From an uncultured Prevotella sp. (GTDB taxonomy: Bacteria > Bacteroidota > Bacteroidia > Bacteroidales > Bacteroidaceae): a stretch of DNA of 62,730 nucleotides. The stretch lies in NCBI GenBank assembly GCA_900550035.1, contig URQS01000015.1, positions 1 through 62,730 of the forward strand, read 5' to 3'. A program made the translations under genes and the position numbers. Of this stretch, positions 32,474 to 41,862 are shown piece after piece. Each line of letters begins with the position of its first letter. The stretch's first letter is position 1. The notes beneath the pieces were generated by a model, which did no database searches, was not told the origin of the DNA, and saw only the letters and a program-made list of their open reading frames with translations.

Positions 32474-33337
32474 TTATACAACTGGATTCAACCGTTCAAT
32501 TTCCTGTTTCTGCAGACCAGTTGCTTTTGCAATGTCGTCAATTGACATTCCCATATTTAATAAATTTCTGGCAATCTCAACACGTCCTTCTGCTCTGCCT
32601 TCAGCTCTGCCTTCCTCCATGCTTCTCCTATTAGAATCGACAAAAAGCAAGCGTTCTGCACCGAGTTTGTCCCAAAAGTCGTCGTAGGCAAGAAGCTCAT
32701 TTTTCGACATTGCTGATTCTTCTACAGCCTTTAGTGCTTTAGAGGTCTCGGGATTGTCCAACAGTTCTTGCGGAACTTCCTTTGTATGCTCATCTATCTC
32801 TGTCAGAAATCTAAGCCACAGCACAGCCATTTTCTTTTCTTTGATGGAATGAGCCTGGAATTTTGGCAGCTCCACGAATGTGAAATGAAGTCCGTCGATA
32901 ATCTCGTCGCTATGCAGTTCGTGCACAACATTGTAGTTATGGATAAACTCATCCGGATATTCCTTCATGAAAGTCTCGTTGACAAGATTGAGCGAATAGA
33001 CAGGCTGTAACATTTCATACTTGCGTTTTTTGTCAAGCTGACGCACAAAAGCCTTGGAAGCATTAAACAGCACACGCTGTTTGAACGCCTCTGTCCAAAG
33101 CATCTGCATTTCTACAATAAATTGCCTGTTTTTTACATCGCGACATCTCACGTCAACAATACTGTTCTTACCTACGTAAGTGTCGGGCACAAGTTCAGGC
33201 GACAGATACTCAACGCTCTCTATCTGCTCGTCATCAGCCAATGGCAGCAGGGCGTTAAGCAGACTGATGAGCAAATCCTTATGTTCACCAAATATCTTCT
33301 TGAATGTGAGGTCGGCTTTAGGGTCAAGATATCTCAT
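32474..33337 (-). CDS. Rpn-family PD-(D/E)XK nuclease (transposase-like)
   Basis: 287 residues. N-terminal motif DPKADLTFKKIFG is typical of the Rpn/PDDEXK_2 family, followed by the nuclease core VDVRCRD and FIVEMQ (Asp and ExQ of the PD-(D/E)XK site). The C-terminus has the family's low-complexity EGRAEGRAEGRVE run and a small helix-turn-helix-like end (MSIDDIAKATGLQKQEIERL). E. coli RpnA-type proteins promote RecA-independent recombination; many Bacteroidetes carry dozens of copies. Single gene; no inverted repeats seen at its ends. Confidence 0.88.
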   Translation of the reverse strand: MRYLDPKADLTFKKIFGEHKDLLISLLNALLPLADDEQIESVEYLSPELVPDTYVGKNSIVDVRCRDVKNRQFIVEMQMLWTEAFKQRVLFNASKAFVRQLDKKRKYEMLQPVYSLNLVNETFMKEYPDEFIHNYNVVHELHSDEIIDGLHFTFVELPKFQAHSIKEKKMAVLWLRFLTEIDEHTKEVPQELLDNPETSKALKAVEESAMSKNELLAYDDFWDKLGAERLLFVDSNRRSMEEGRAEGRAEGRVEIARNLLNMGMSIDDIAKATGLQKQEIERLNPVV

Positions 33338-33520
33338 AGTGGAACTATATTTATTGTTTACATATTGTTATATATGGCAAATTTACGAATAAAAATCGAC
33401 AACGTTGTGGTTTTATAGATTAATTGTTGAGATTAAAATGTATATTTATATATGAATACACGTGATGAATTGAAAATTAATATTTACCTTTACAGCCAAA
33501 TAAATACAACAACCATAAAA

Positions 33521-34939
33521 ATGAAACCTTTCGTAAAACAAACAATCTACAACAGGTCTTTAATCAAGACATTGAGTGTGGCTTTGCTTACTGCCGCACT
33601 GGGATTTGGCACACACGCAACGGCTGCTGCCAAATCAGACAACAAGAATACTACTAAAGAAATTGAGAAATATTTCGGTGAGCGTCTGGCTGGCAAGAAT
33701 GCCAAACTCAACTGCAACACCAAGGTGAAGACGACTGACGTAGCATCGTCGAGAACTATGGTTTGGGAGGCTTGGAAGCGCGCCAACGACGCACAGGACA
33801 AGAACATAATGACAAACCTGCCCAACCTGTCGGACGCCAAGACCGGCAAATGGCAGTTGCCTGCACAGCTTGAACCGAACGCCATAATGCCGTATTATTA
33901 TGGTAAGAAGGTGGCAGCCGGCGAGACTGTGCCAGCCGACGGACTGCCCCTGTTTGTATACATGCACGGTTCGGGACCCAAGGCGCAGGAGTGGATAACG
34001 GGGCTGAAGCTTGCACAGATGTTCAAGGACTCGCCTTCAGCCTACTTCATACCACAGATACCTAATGAGGGCAATTACTACCGCTGGTGGCAGCAGTCGA
34101 AACAGTGGGCATGGGAGAAGCTGCTGCGCATGGCTATGCTCTCGGGCGAGATAAATCCAAACCGTATATATATGTTCGGCATCTCGGAAGGCGGATACGG
34201 TTCACAGCGTCTGGCTTCATTCTATGCCGACTATCTGGCGGCTGCCGGACCAATGGCTGGCGGCGAACCGTTACGCAACGCTCCTGTAGAGAATTGCGCC
34301 AACATCGGATTCTCGTTCCTTACAGGCGAGTACGACCAGATGTTCTTCCGCAACCGTTTCACCTACGAGACAAAGCTGGCGTTTGACAGTCTGCAGGCTC
34401 TGCACCCCGACCAGTTCAAGCACCGCATCGAACTGGTGCCCAAATGCGCCCATCAGATTGACTATCGCCCCACGACACCGTGGTTGAGCGAGTTCACACG
34501 CAACCCCTACCCCAAGCACATGATGTGGGAGGACTTTGCAATGCACGGACGCCACCGCCAAGGATTCTACAATCTGCGTGTAGACAAGCGCCCAACCCTC
34601 GACTCGATGTCGCGTTCTACCTATACAATGGACATCGTTGACAACACCATCAACATAACAGTGAAGACTGTGAGATACGAGATTCTGGAAACCGACCCCT
34701 ACTGGCACACTATCGACATGAAGATAAAGCGCCACTACTCGGAAGCCAGCGACCTGCAGTTCACCGTGTTCCTCGATGAGCATCTGGTAGACATGAACCG
34801 CAAGGTGACTATTATTGTCAACGGACATAAGGTGTTTGCAGGCAAACCCAAGACAAACATCCAGAACATGGCAGAAAGCGTGGCTACATTCGGCGACCCT
34901 TGCCGTATATATCCAGCGGCAGTGCAGGTGAAGCTGTAG
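33521..34939 (+). CDS. Exported alpha/beta hydrolase (esterase/PHB-depolymerase-like)
   Basis: 472 residues from ATG 33521 (MKPFVKQTIYNRSL); the frame is open 23 codons earlier, but this start places a signal peptide near residues 16-37 (ending ATAAA). The hydrolase core has an oxyanion-type FVYMHGSG and the nucleophile elbow MFGISEGGYGS (Ser near 224), with a His in the KCAHQID segment. The C-terminal beta-rich part is not recognised. Related Bacteroidetes proteins include carbohydrate esterases; the substrate cannot be told from sequence. No polysaccharide-utilization partners nearby. Confidence 0.8.
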   Translation: MKPFVKQTIYNRSLIKTLSVALLTAALGFGTHATAAAKSDNKNTTKEIEKYFGERLAGKNAKLNCNTKVKTTDVASSRTMVWEAWKRANDAQDKNIMTNLPNLSDAKTGKWQLPAQLEPNAIMPYYYGKKVAAGETVPADGLPLFVYMHGSGPKAQEWITGLKLAQMFKDSPSAYFIPQIPNEGNYYRWWQQSKQWAWEKLLRMAMLSGEINPNRIYMFGISEGGYGSQRLASFYADYLAAAGPMAGGEPLRNAPVENCANIGFSFLTGEYDQMFFRNRFTYETKLAFDSLQALHPDQFKHRIELVPKCAHQIDYRPTTPWLSEFTRNPYPKHMMWEDFAMHGRHRQGFYNLRVDKRPTLDSMSRSTYTMDIVDNTINITVKTVRYEILETDPYWHTIDMKIKRHYSEASDLQFTVFLDEHLVDMNRKVTIIVNGHKVFAGKPKTNIQNMAESVATFGDPCRIYPAAVQVKL

Positions 34940-34940
34940 A

Positions 34941-35324
34941 CTACTTGTCTATCTTGCTTATCTCGCTTGCCTCCCAGTCCTGCCACTGCTTCATGGCTTC
35001 CTGCCAATCGGTCTGCTCGCCAGCGGCAACAGCGTCCTGCATCCGGGCTGCTTCGTCGCGCTCACGGTCGCGTGCTCGCTTGGCCTTCATGTCGGCAATG
35101 GTCTGGTCGTCGAGTATGCGTATGGCGCCACGGTGTATGGCGTCATACAGTTCCTGCTCGCCAAATGCACGTCCAGGCACATTAAAATCGGAGATGTTGA
35201 ATTCATACTCTACACGCAGCTTATGACGAATCTCCTTCTGCTTGGCACGGTTGGCACAGTTCTTCAGTCGCAGGAGCTTGGCAATGCCCTGAATTTCGGA
35301 ATCAGAATATTTGTTTCTTCCCAT
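34941..35324 (-). CDS. Small charged protein of unknown function
   Basis: 127 residues, cytoplasmic. The start MGRNKYSDSEIQGIAKLLRL suggests a helix-turn-helix-like or RNA/DNA-associated domain; the C-terminal half is a charged helix (AKRARDRERDEAARMQ). I have no firm family for it. It ends 1 nt past the convergent hydrolase gene with no terminator between them. Confidence 0.65.
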   Translation of the reverse strand: MGRNKYSDSEIQGIAKLLRLKNCANRAKQKEIRHKLRVEYEFNISDFNVPGRAFGEQELYDAIHRGAIRILDDQTIADMKAKRARDRERDEAARMQDAVAAGEQTDWQEAMKQWQDWEASEISKIDK

Positions 35325-35384
35325 ACAAATTTAATAACAGTCTGAATTAATAATTTTCGTAATCAATTTTACATACAATAAATT

Positions 35385-35424
35385 AATGGCAATGTCCGCA
35401 GCGTTCAATGCAGGCATTGCCATT
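35385..35424 (-). terminator. Hairpin in the 35325-35620 intergenic region
   Basis: AATGGCAATG (35385-35394) pairs perfectly with CATTGCCATT (35415-35424). On the minus strand it is followed by AATTTATTG. It could end minus-strand transcripts of the head-GIN gene. Confidence 0.5.
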
Positions 35425-35491
35425 ATTTTATGCTTAACAACTTGCAAAATTAGCTTATTTTGTTAAATAATCCACTTTTTAACTGCAAATA

Positions 35492-35523
35492 TTTGTTTTG
35501 TTCGAATATAAGCTATATATTTG
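35492..35523 (+). promoter_or_regulatory. Promoter of a candidate small RNA
   Basis: TTTG (35492-35495), 20-nt spacer, TATATTTG (35516-35523): full match to the Bacteroidetes consensus, with no plus-strand gene behind it. Confidence 0.6.
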
Positions 35524-35529
35524 CGGTAT

Positions 35530-35612
35530 CATTTTTTGATGATTTCGATTTTTACGAAATCAACAGTTATGAGGTTGGTAGCTTCCTGCACCAACCTCTT
35601 TTGTTTTTTATG
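35530..35612 (+). ncRNA. Candidate small RNA
   Basis: It starts about 7 nt after the promoter and ends at an intrinsic terminator: GAGGTTGGT (35571-35579), 10-nt loop, ACCAACCTC (35590-35598), then TTTTGTTTTTT. A second hairpin lies inside (GATTTCG 35541-35547 with CGAAATC 35555-35561). Length about 80 nt. No open frame of useful length. Alternatively the terminator belongs to the convergent head-GIN gene, but its T-run is on the plus strand. Confidence 0.5.
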
Positions 35613-35620
35613 CCGTCTCG

Positions 35621-36445
35621 TCATCGAGCTACACGCAACTCTGAGCGGTCGATGTCGCCGGAGCCCTTCTTGTTGGTGCAGAGCGTGCGCAATGTGCCCT
35701 TCAGTTCAATATCGCCACTGCCGCGCAAATCAATATCGGCATTGCCACAATTAACGAAGTTAAGGTCGAGGTCGCCACTGCCAAGCAGCGAAGCCTGGAC
35801 ATCGGCTACACCAATAAGCGTAGCGTCAAGGTCGCCCGAACCACGGAGCGCTGCAACAGCCTTGCGTGCCTTCAGCGTCTTCACTTCAAGGTCGCCACTG
35901 CCAAGCAGTTCGAGATTGGCTGCAGCACAGTCAACGCTAAGTGCTTTAACATCGCCACTGCCACGCAGACGCAACGAAATATTGTCGCACAATACATTGC
36001 GCAGGTTGACATCGCCCGAACCTGAGAGTTCCACGTCAAGAGCATCGGTGTCGATATTGCCTTGAGCGACGAAACAGCCCGAACCTTTCAGATAAACAGA
36101 CGTAATGTCGGGCGACGAAACATAGACTGTGAGGCGCGACTGGCCGACAAATCTTATTCCGCGGCCTTTAGTGGTAATGACAAGAGTCTCGCCCTTCTGC
36201 CTTACATCGAGATTGTCTACAAGACTCTTGGTTCCCTCAATGCGAACCGACGAAGTCTTGCCCTGAACAAACTTTATATCGGCAGATGTATACGACTCAA
36301 TCTTGCAAAAATAGCCAACCTTGACCACACGCTTCACAAACGAACGGTCTGCCTTAAAATCGCTACTCGAATAGTAGCATGCTGTGCACGCTACACAAAT
36401 CGCCACTAACATGACGAACGAAAAAACACGTTTTGCTGTCATCAT
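35621..36445 (-). CDS. Head-GIN domain (DUF2807) lipoprotein-like exported protein
   Basis: 274 residues. Signal sequence with Cys at its end (CVACTACYYSS), so probably a lipoprotein. Then the DUF2807 right-handed beta-solenoid with many G-S-G-D turns (LSGSGDVNL, LRGSGDVKA, LLGSGDLEV, LRGSGDLDA and so on). Bacteroidetes have several such proteins, thought to be surface adhesins or scaffolds. A TAGCTTTG box lies 37 nt upstream. Single gene, divergent from nrnA. Confidence 0.88.
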   Translation of the reverse strand: MMTAKRVFSFVMLVAICVACTACYYSSSDFKADRSFVKRVVKVGYFCKIESYTSADIKFVQGKTSSVRIEGTKSLVDNLDVRQKGETLVITTKGRGIRFVGQSRLTVYVSSPDITSVYLKGSGCFVAQGNIDTDALDVELSGSGDVNLRNVLCDNISLRLRGSGDVKALSVDCAAANLELLGSGDLEVKTLKARKAVAALRGSGDLDATLIGVADVQASLLGSGDLDLNFVNCGNADIDLRGSGDIELKGTLRTLCTNKKGSGDIDRSELRVAR

Positions 36446-36481
36446 AATACTAAATATTAATTATTAATCGTATATTTGACG

Positions 36482-36489
36482 CAAAGCTA
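36482..36489 (-). promoter_or_regulatory. Promoter of the head-GIN gene
   Basis: TAGCTTTG on the minus strand, a perfect -7 box. Confidence 0.6.
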
Positions 36490-36541
36490 CAAAAAAAAGT
36501 TGCAAAAATGAAAAAAAGTTGGCTGTACCATACTAAATTTG

Positions 36542-36549
36542 TAACTTTG
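36542..36549 (+). promoter_or_regulatory. nrnA promoter
   Basis: TAACTTTG, a perfect -7 box, 22 nt before the nrnA ATG. Confidence 0.65.
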
Positions 36550-36571
36550 CAGCCAATACATTATTTAAACA

Positions 36572-37612
36572 ATGGGCATAGAATTATTAACCGCGGCGGA
36601 AGCCGAAGCACTCAAGGCATATATCAACACAGCCGAACACATTATTATTTGTTGTCATAAGTCGCCCGACGGCGACGCAATAGGTTCGTCACTTGCATGG
36701 GCCGACTATCTGCGCACGCTCGGCAAGGCCCCCGAAATCATTGTGCCTGACGCTTATCCCGACTTTCTACAGTGGATGCCCGGCACCGAGCGCATCATAC
36801 GCTACGACAAGCACGCTGCCGACAAGGCCGACCCGATGCTTGCCTCAGCCGACCTTATCTTCTGCCTCGACTTCAACGGCACCGACCGTGTAGACGAGAT
36901 GAAGGACGCTCTGGAGCAGTCGCCTGCCAAGAAGATAATGATCGACCACCACCTCGACCCGCGCATGGACACCGTACTGACCGTGTCGCACCCGCACATG
37001 TCGAGCACCTCCGAACTCGTGTTCCGTATAATATGGCAGTTGGGCGGATTCGAAGAGATGTCGCGCAAGTGTGCTGCATGCATATATTGTGGCATGATGA
37101 CCGACACGGGCGGATTCACATACAACTCTACACGCCCCGAGATATTCTACATCGTAAGCCAACTGCTGACCAAGGGCATCGACAAGGACAAGATATACCG
37201 CAACGTATTCAACAACTTCAGCCCGTGGGCAATACGTCTGCGCGGCTATCTGATGAGCCAGAAGCTCAACGTGTTTGGCGACATTCACGCCTCCTACTTC
37301 ACCATCTCGCGCCGTGACATGCGCGACTTCCACTTCATCAAGGGTGACGCTGAGGGGCTTGTCAACGAACCACTGAAGATAAAAGGCATGCGCCTGTCGG
37401 TTTCGCTGCGCGAGGACGACCGTCGCGACAACACCATCTGGGTGTCGCTACGCTCAGTAGACGACTTCCCCTGCAACAAGATGGCAGCCGACTTCTTCAA
37501 CGGCGGCGGCCATCTCAACGCCAGCGGCGGCAGACTCTACTGCTCGCTCGACGAGGCTGAACGCATAGTGAGAAATGCGTTTGAGCAATACAAAGACCTG
37601 CTCACGAAATAA
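36572..37612 (+). CDS. nrnA: DHH/DHHA1 phosphoesterase, NrnA-like oligoribonuclease/pAp phosphatase
   Basis: 346 residues. The DHH metal-binding motifs are all present: HKSPDGDAIGSS, CLDFNGTDR, DHHLDPR and MTDTGGFTY. The DHHA1 domain ends with FFNGGGHLNASGGR. NrnA degrades short RNA oligomers and can dephosphorylate pAp, ending RNA turnover in the cytoplasm. Usual length. Its promoter faces away from the head-GIN gene; the DUF4827 lipoprotein gene follows after about 100 nt with its own -7 box. Confidence 0.93.
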   Translation: MGIELLTAAEAEALKAYINTAEHIIICCHKSPDGDAIGSSLAWADYLRTLGKAPEIIVPDAYPDFLQWMPGTERIIRYDKHAADKADPMLASADLIFCLDFNGTDRVDEMKDALEQSPAKKIMIDHHLDPRMDTVLTVSHPHMSSTSELVFRIIWQLGGFEEMSRKCAACIYCGMMTDTGGFTYNSTRPEIFYIVSQLLTKGIDKDKIYRNVFNNFSPWAIRLRGYLMSQKLNVFGDIHASYFTISRRDMRDFHFIKGDAEGLVNEPLKIKGMRLSVSLREDDRRDNTIWVSLRSVDDFPCNKMAADFFNGGGHLNASGGRLYCSLDEAERIVRNAFEQYKDLLTK

Positions 37613-37660
37613 AAAACGTGAAATATTGTCAACCCAAGGTGACATTACATATAATTTTTG

Positions 37661-37668
37661 TACTTTTG
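37661..37668 (+). promoter_or_regulatory. Promoter of the DUF4827 gene
   Basis: TACTTTTG, matching TAnnTTTG, 46 nt before the ATG. Confidence 0.5.
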
Positions 37669-37714
37669 TACGATAATTAGTGATTTCAATCAAATAAAAA
37701 AGAAAAAGCAATTG

Positions 37715-38356
37715 ATGAAGACGTTAAAATTCTTAGCGCTCACACTCTTAGCCATTGTGGCTCTTGCTTCGTGTAGCGACAGCGAAACTTATGCCGACTT
37801 GAAAAAGAAGGAACGCTCGGCTATAAACCGATACATTGCCAACCAAAAGATAAAGGTCATATCTGAGGATGTATTCAACGCACAAAACCAGACCACAAAC
37901 GTTGACAAAAACGAGTGGGTGCTCTTTGAAGGCACTGGCGTATATATGCAGATTGTGCGCGAGGGATGCGGCAAGAAACTGGAAAGCGGCAAGACCGAAA
38001 AGATACTGTGCCGATTCAACGAGTACAACATCCTCGAATCAGACTCTACACTGCAATGCACCAACATCTACTCATACAACTGGTTGGTAGAAAAAATGAC
38101 AGTGAAGAATACATCAGGTACATTCTCTGGAACATTCGACAAAGAAAGCAGTCTGATGTACAAAACATATAGCTCAACAGCTGTTCCTTCGGGATGGCTC
38201 GTTCCGCTGACTTATATCAAGCTTGGCCGTCCAGCATCAGAAACTGACGAGATAGCCAAGGTGAAACTGATTGTTCCGCACTCAATGGGACAAAGCAATG
38301 CCTCGCAGAAAGTTTATCCGTGCATGTACGAGATAACATACCAGCAGGGAGCATAA
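37715..38356 (+). CDS. DUF4827 family lipoprotein
   Basis: 213 residues from ATG 37715, chosen because it opens a lipoprotein signal (MKTLKFLALTLLAIVALASC, with Cys20 as the lipid site). The body has the sequence look of an FKBP-type fold (YMQIVREGCGKKLESGKTEK, YIKLGRPASE) without the active-site aromatics of real prolyl isomerases. Bacteroidetes carry it next to nrnA and glmM, as here. Function not established. Confidence 0.8.
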   Translation: MKTLKFLALTLLAIVALASCSDSETYADLKKKERSAINRYIANQKIKVISEDVFNAQNQTTNVDKNEWVLFEGTGVYMQIVREGCGKKLESGKTEKILCRFNEYNILESDSTLQCTNIYSYNWLVEKMTVKNTSGTFSGTFDKESSLMYKTYSSTAVPSGWLVPLTYIKLGRPASETDEIAKVKLIVPHSMGQSNASQKVYPCMYEITYQQGA

Positions 38357-38433
38357 TTGCAGAATCGGCGGCCGCTCAACAACAGCCACCCGAATACTAA
38401 AGACTAAAGTCAAACATTTAAAACATCATTACT

Positions 38434-39819
38434 ATGACACTAATCAAGTCAATTTCAGGTATCCGCGGCACTATCGGCGGACCTACGGGCGACACTCTCA
38501 ATCCGCTCGACATCGTTAAGTTTACAACTGCCTACGCTACATTCATGAAGCGCAATGCCAAGACCGAAGGTCGCGGCAAGATAGTAGTTGGTCGCGACGC
38601 ACGTATCTCAGGCGACATGGTACGCAACATCGTGTGCGGTACTCTTATGGGTATGGGACTTGATGTTATCGACATCGACCTCGCTACTACTCCTACCACA
38701 GAACTGGCTGTACGCTGGACAGGCGCTATGGGCGGTATCATCATAACAGCAAGCCACAACCCACGTCAGTGGAACGCTCTGAAGTTGCTCAACAGCGAGG
38801 GCGAATTCCTGACAAAGGAGAACGGCAACGAGGTTCTCGAAATCGCCGAGAAGGAAGACTTCGACTATGCCGACGTTGACCATCTGGGCCACTATACACG
38901 CGACGACTCAATGGACGCTCGTCACATCCAGAGCGTACTCGACCTCAAGCTGGCTGACGTAGAGGCTATCAAGAACGCCAAGTTCAAGGTTTGTGTTGAC
39001 GCTATCAACAGCGTTGGTGGTGTTATCTTGCCCGAACTCCTTAAGGCTCTCGGCGTAGAGTTCACAATACTCAACGGCACACCTAACGGCGACTTCGCCC
39101 ACAACCCGGAACCATTGGAGAAGAATCTTCAGGGTATCATGGACGAGATGAAGAGCGGCAAGTACGACCTCGGTATCGTTGTTGACCCCGATGTTGACCG
39201 TCTGGCTTTCATCTGCGAGAACGGCGAGATGTTTGGCGAGGAATACACACTCGTTAGCGTAGCCGACTACGTACTATCACACACACCGGGCAACACCGTA
39301 AGCAACCTCTCTTCTACACGCGCTCTGCGCGACGTTACCGAGAAGCACGGTGGCGTATACGCTGCATCGGCTGTAGGCGAGGTTAACGTTACAACCAAGA
39401 TGAAGGCTGAGCACGCCGTTATCGGCGGCGAGGGCAATGGCGGTGTTATCTATCCTGAGAGCCACTACGGCCGCGACGCATTGGTAGGTATCGCTCTGTT
39501 CCTCTCTTCACTGGCTCACAAGAAGTGCACAGCAAGCGAGTTGCGTGCTACATTCCCAAGCTATCAGATTGCCAAGAACCGCATCGACCTCACCCCGTCT
39601 ACCGACATCGACGCAATCCTCGAGAAGGTGAAAGAAATGTTCAAGGACGAGAAGATTACTGACATCGACGGCGTTAAGATTGATTTCCCCGACAAGTGGG
39701 TTCACCTGCGCAAGTCGAATACCGAGCCTATCATCCGTGTATACAGCGAGGCTGCTACAATGGAAGAGGCTGACGCACTGGGCAAGAAGCTCATGCAGGT
39801 AGTTTACGACATGCAGTAA
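38434..39819 (+). CDS. glmM: Phosphoglucosamine mutase (phosphohexomutase)
   Basis: 461 residues. It converts glucosamine-6-phosphate to glucosamine-1-phosphate for UDP-GlcNAc and peptidoglycan. The phosphoserine loop is TASHNPRQWN, the metal loop DPDVDRLAF, the sugar loop GEGNGGV, and the phosphate-binding site RKSNTEPIIR. The Bacteroidetes form can be hard to tell from phosphomannomutase or phosphoglucomutase by motif alone. Strong terminator 11 nt after the stop. Confidence 0.9.
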   Translation: MTLIKSISGIRGTIGGPTGDTLNPLDIVKFTTAYATFMKRNAKTEGRGKIVVGRDARISGDMVRNIVCGTLMGMGLDVIDIDLATTPTTELAVRWTGAMGGIIITASHNPRQWNALKLLNSEGEFLTKENGNEVLEIAEKEDFDYADVDHLGHYTRDDSMDARHIQSVLDLKLADVEAIKNAKFKVCVDAINSVGGVILPELLKALGVEFTILNGTPNGDFAHNPEPLEKNLQGIMDEMKSGKYDLGIVVDPDVDRLAFICENGEMFGEEYTLVSVADYVLSHTPGNTVSNLSSTRALRDVTEKHGGVYAASAVGEVNVTTKMKAEHAVIGGEGNGGVIYPESHYGRDALVGIALFLSSLAHKKCTASELRATFPSYQIAKNRIDLTPSTDIDAILEKVKEMFKDEKITDIDGVKIDFPDKWVHLRKSNTEPIIRVYSEAATMEEADALGKKLMQVVYDMQ

Positions 39820-39830
39820 TACAATAATAC

Positions 39831-39882
39831 AAAATGCCGCAACATCCAATTTCATAGATGGATTGTTGCGGCATTTTACATT
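39831..39882 (+). terminator. Terminator after glmM
   Basis: AAAATGCCGCAACA pairs with TGTTGCGGCATTTT, extended by TCCAT/ATGGA near the loop. T-run TTTTACATTT. Confidence 0.85.
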
Positions 39883-39954
39883 TATGCCTCTTCAGACCTG
39901 ACGTTTGAAGTTATACAATTGACTTAGGGTGTTTCACCATAAAACAGAACAGAC

Positions 39955-40896
39955 ATGAGCAAATCCTTCTTTACAGCAATAGCCATAGTTACAGCTATGA
40001 TTACATGCACCAATGCCATGGCACAACAGGCCGACAACTTCCCCTACCCTACAGTGCCAGACACATTGCGCACTGCCGAGACGCGTGCCTTGTACGTAAT
40101 GGAACACTACTGGGACCGATTCAACTTTGCCGACACAACACTGATGCACCGCCCCGAAACGACCGAACAAGGATTTGCCAACTTCATCGACCTCCTGCCG
40201 CGTGTGGCTCCATCGACTGCCACTCTCGGCGTAAAGGCATTTGCCGACCATCTATACAACATCAAGGCTGCCAATGCTGAGGACAGCAATACACCCGAAC
40301 GCATACGCGAATACTTCGCCACACTGACCGAGAAATATCTCGGTGACTCCGAATCGCCGTTGCACAACGACCTGCTCTACGCCCAGTTTCTCGACATAAT
40401 GGCTGCAAATAAGTTCGCCTCAATGGCCGAACGCACACGCAACGAATACATGGCGCGCAACCTGAAGAAGAATCTTCCAGGCACCACAGCCACCGACTTC
40501 GTTTATATCGACCGCAAGAACCAGCAACGCCAGCTGCACAATCTGAAAGCAAAATACACATTATTATATTTCTACGACCCCGATTGCGACCACTGTCACG
40601 AAGTAGCGACACAGATAGCTGCAATGCCCGAATTGGCATCGCCAAACATCACAGTGCTTGCAATATATCCATATAGCGACTCCGAAATGTGGAAGACGAA
40701 GAAATCACATTTGCCCGCCACATGGAACGAAGGCTACAGTCCCGACGGACAAATCACCACCGACGACATATACTACATCAAGTCGGTACCGTCGGTATAT
40801 CTGCTTGACGAACAAAAACGGGTAGTGCTGAAGAATCCAAGCATCACACTACTGCAAAATACATTACGGAAACTGACGGCAACAGCCGCCAAGTAA
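39955..40896 (+). CDS. Exported DUF5106/thioredoxin-like protein
   Basis: 313 residues: signal peptide (1-23, ending AMAQ), a helical DUF5106-type N-terminal domain (about 30-175; MEHYWDRFNFAD), then a thioredoxin-like domain with the redox-type motif YDPDCDHCHE (Cys208, Cys211) and a cis-Pro segment SVPSVYLLD. A periplasmic thiol-disulfide role is likely. It is convergent with rsgA and shares its terminator hairpin. Confidence 0.85.
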   Translation: MSKSFFTAIAIVTAMITCTNAMAQQADNFPYPTVPDTLRTAETRALYVMEHYWDRFNFADTTLMHRPETTEQGFANFIDLLPRVAPSTATLGVKAFADHLYNIKAANAEDSNTPERIREYFATLTEKYLGDSESPLHNDLLYAQFLDIMAANKFASMAERTRNEYMARNLKKNLPGTTATDFVYIDRKNQQRQLHNLKAKYTLLYFYDPDCDHCHEVATQIAAMPELASPNITVLAIYPYSDSEMWKTKKSHLPATWNEGYSPDGQITTDDIYYIKSVPSVYLLDEQKRVVLKNPSITLLQNTLRKLTATAAK

Positions 40897-40913
40897 TATT
40901 ACAAAAACAAAAA

Positions 40914-40948
40914 ACCGCGAGGCTTAATAAGCTTCGCGGTATTTGTTT
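40914..40948 (+). terminator. Terminator overlapping the rsgA 3' end
   Basis: ACCGCGAGGCTT pairs with AAGCTTCGCGGT (one wobble). It overlaps the rsgA stop, with an A-rich left and T-rich right side, so it can serve both convergent genes. Confidence 0.75.
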
Positions 40949-41856
40949 TCGTCCTTATCCTCAAGCATCGAGAGATAGCTCTGATAGCGTGATGCTGCTA
41001 TGTAATGCTCTTCAACGGCTTTCAGCACGGCACAACCAGGTTCGTGAGTGTGCGTGCAGTTGTTGAAGCGGCAGTCCTTCGAGAAGTGGAATATATCCTT
41101 GAAGTAGCTTGTCAGCTCTTCGGGCTCGATGTCAAACGTTCCGAAACCCTTGATGCCCGGAGTGTCGATAATCCATCCACCCTCGGGAAGCGGCAACATC
41201 TCAGAGAATGTAGTGGTGTGCATACCCGTGTTGTGAGCGTCGGAAATCGACGACGTGCGCAGGTTGGCATCGGGAAGGATATGATTGATGAAGGTAGACT
41301 TGCCCACACCGCTGTTGCCGCTGAGCAATGTAATCTTGTCCTTCAGCATAGGCAGTATGCTGTCCATACCCAGTCCCGTAGTGGCCGACACAGCCACACA
41401 CTCGTAGCCAATCGTACGATAGAGCGTCATCATCATCTCCTGATAGTGACGTTCTTCGTCCGAGAGAATATCGGTCTTGTTGAACACGAGCACAGTCGGC
41501 ACGCTGTAGGCCTCGGCAGTGGCAAGAAAGCGGTCGATGAATATGGTGCTTGTCTGCGGATAGTTGACCGTGACAATAAGGAAAGCCTGGTCGACATTGG
41601 CAGCAATGATGTGGCTCTGCTTGCTCAGGTTTTGCGACTTGCGTATGATATAATTGCGTCGGTCGCAAATGGCAGTGATGAAAGCCGTGCCCTCCTGATT
41701 GCGCACAATCTCCACACGGTCGCCCACAGCAACGGGATTGGTGCTGCGTATGCCTTTAAGGCGGAAGTTGCCCTTTATCTTGCAGTCTACATTCTGCGCG
41801 TCGTCAGTGCGCACAGTGTACCAGCTGCCCGTGTTCTTTATTACTAAACCTTGCAT
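40924..41856 (-). CDS. rsgA: Ribosome small-subunit GTPase RsgA
   Basis: 310 residues. A late 30S assembly GTPase. OB fold at the N-terminus, then the circularly permuted GTPase: NKTDIL (G4) before GNSGVGKSTFINHI (G1), HTTTFSEM (G2) and DTPGIKGF (G3). The zinc motif is CRFNNCTHTHEPGC. Usual length. The frr stop is 6 nt upstream of its ATG, so the two form an operon. Confidence 0.95.
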   Translation of the reverse strand: MQGLVIKNTGSWYTVRTDDAQNVDCKIKGNFRLKGIRSTNPVAVGDRVEIVRNQEGTAFITAICDRRNYIIRKSQNLSKQSHIIAANVDQAFLIVTVNYPQTSTIFIDRFLATAEAYSVPTVLVFNKTDILSDEERHYQEMMMTLYRTIGYECVAVSATTGLGMDSILPMLKDKITLLSGNSGVGKSTFINHILPDANLRTSSISDAHNTGMHTTTFSEMLPLPEGGWIIDTPGIKGFGTFDIEPEELTSYFKDIFHFSKDCRFNNCTHTHEPGCAVLKAVEEHYIAASRYQSYLSMLEDKDENKYREAY

Positions 41857-41862
41857 TCAATA

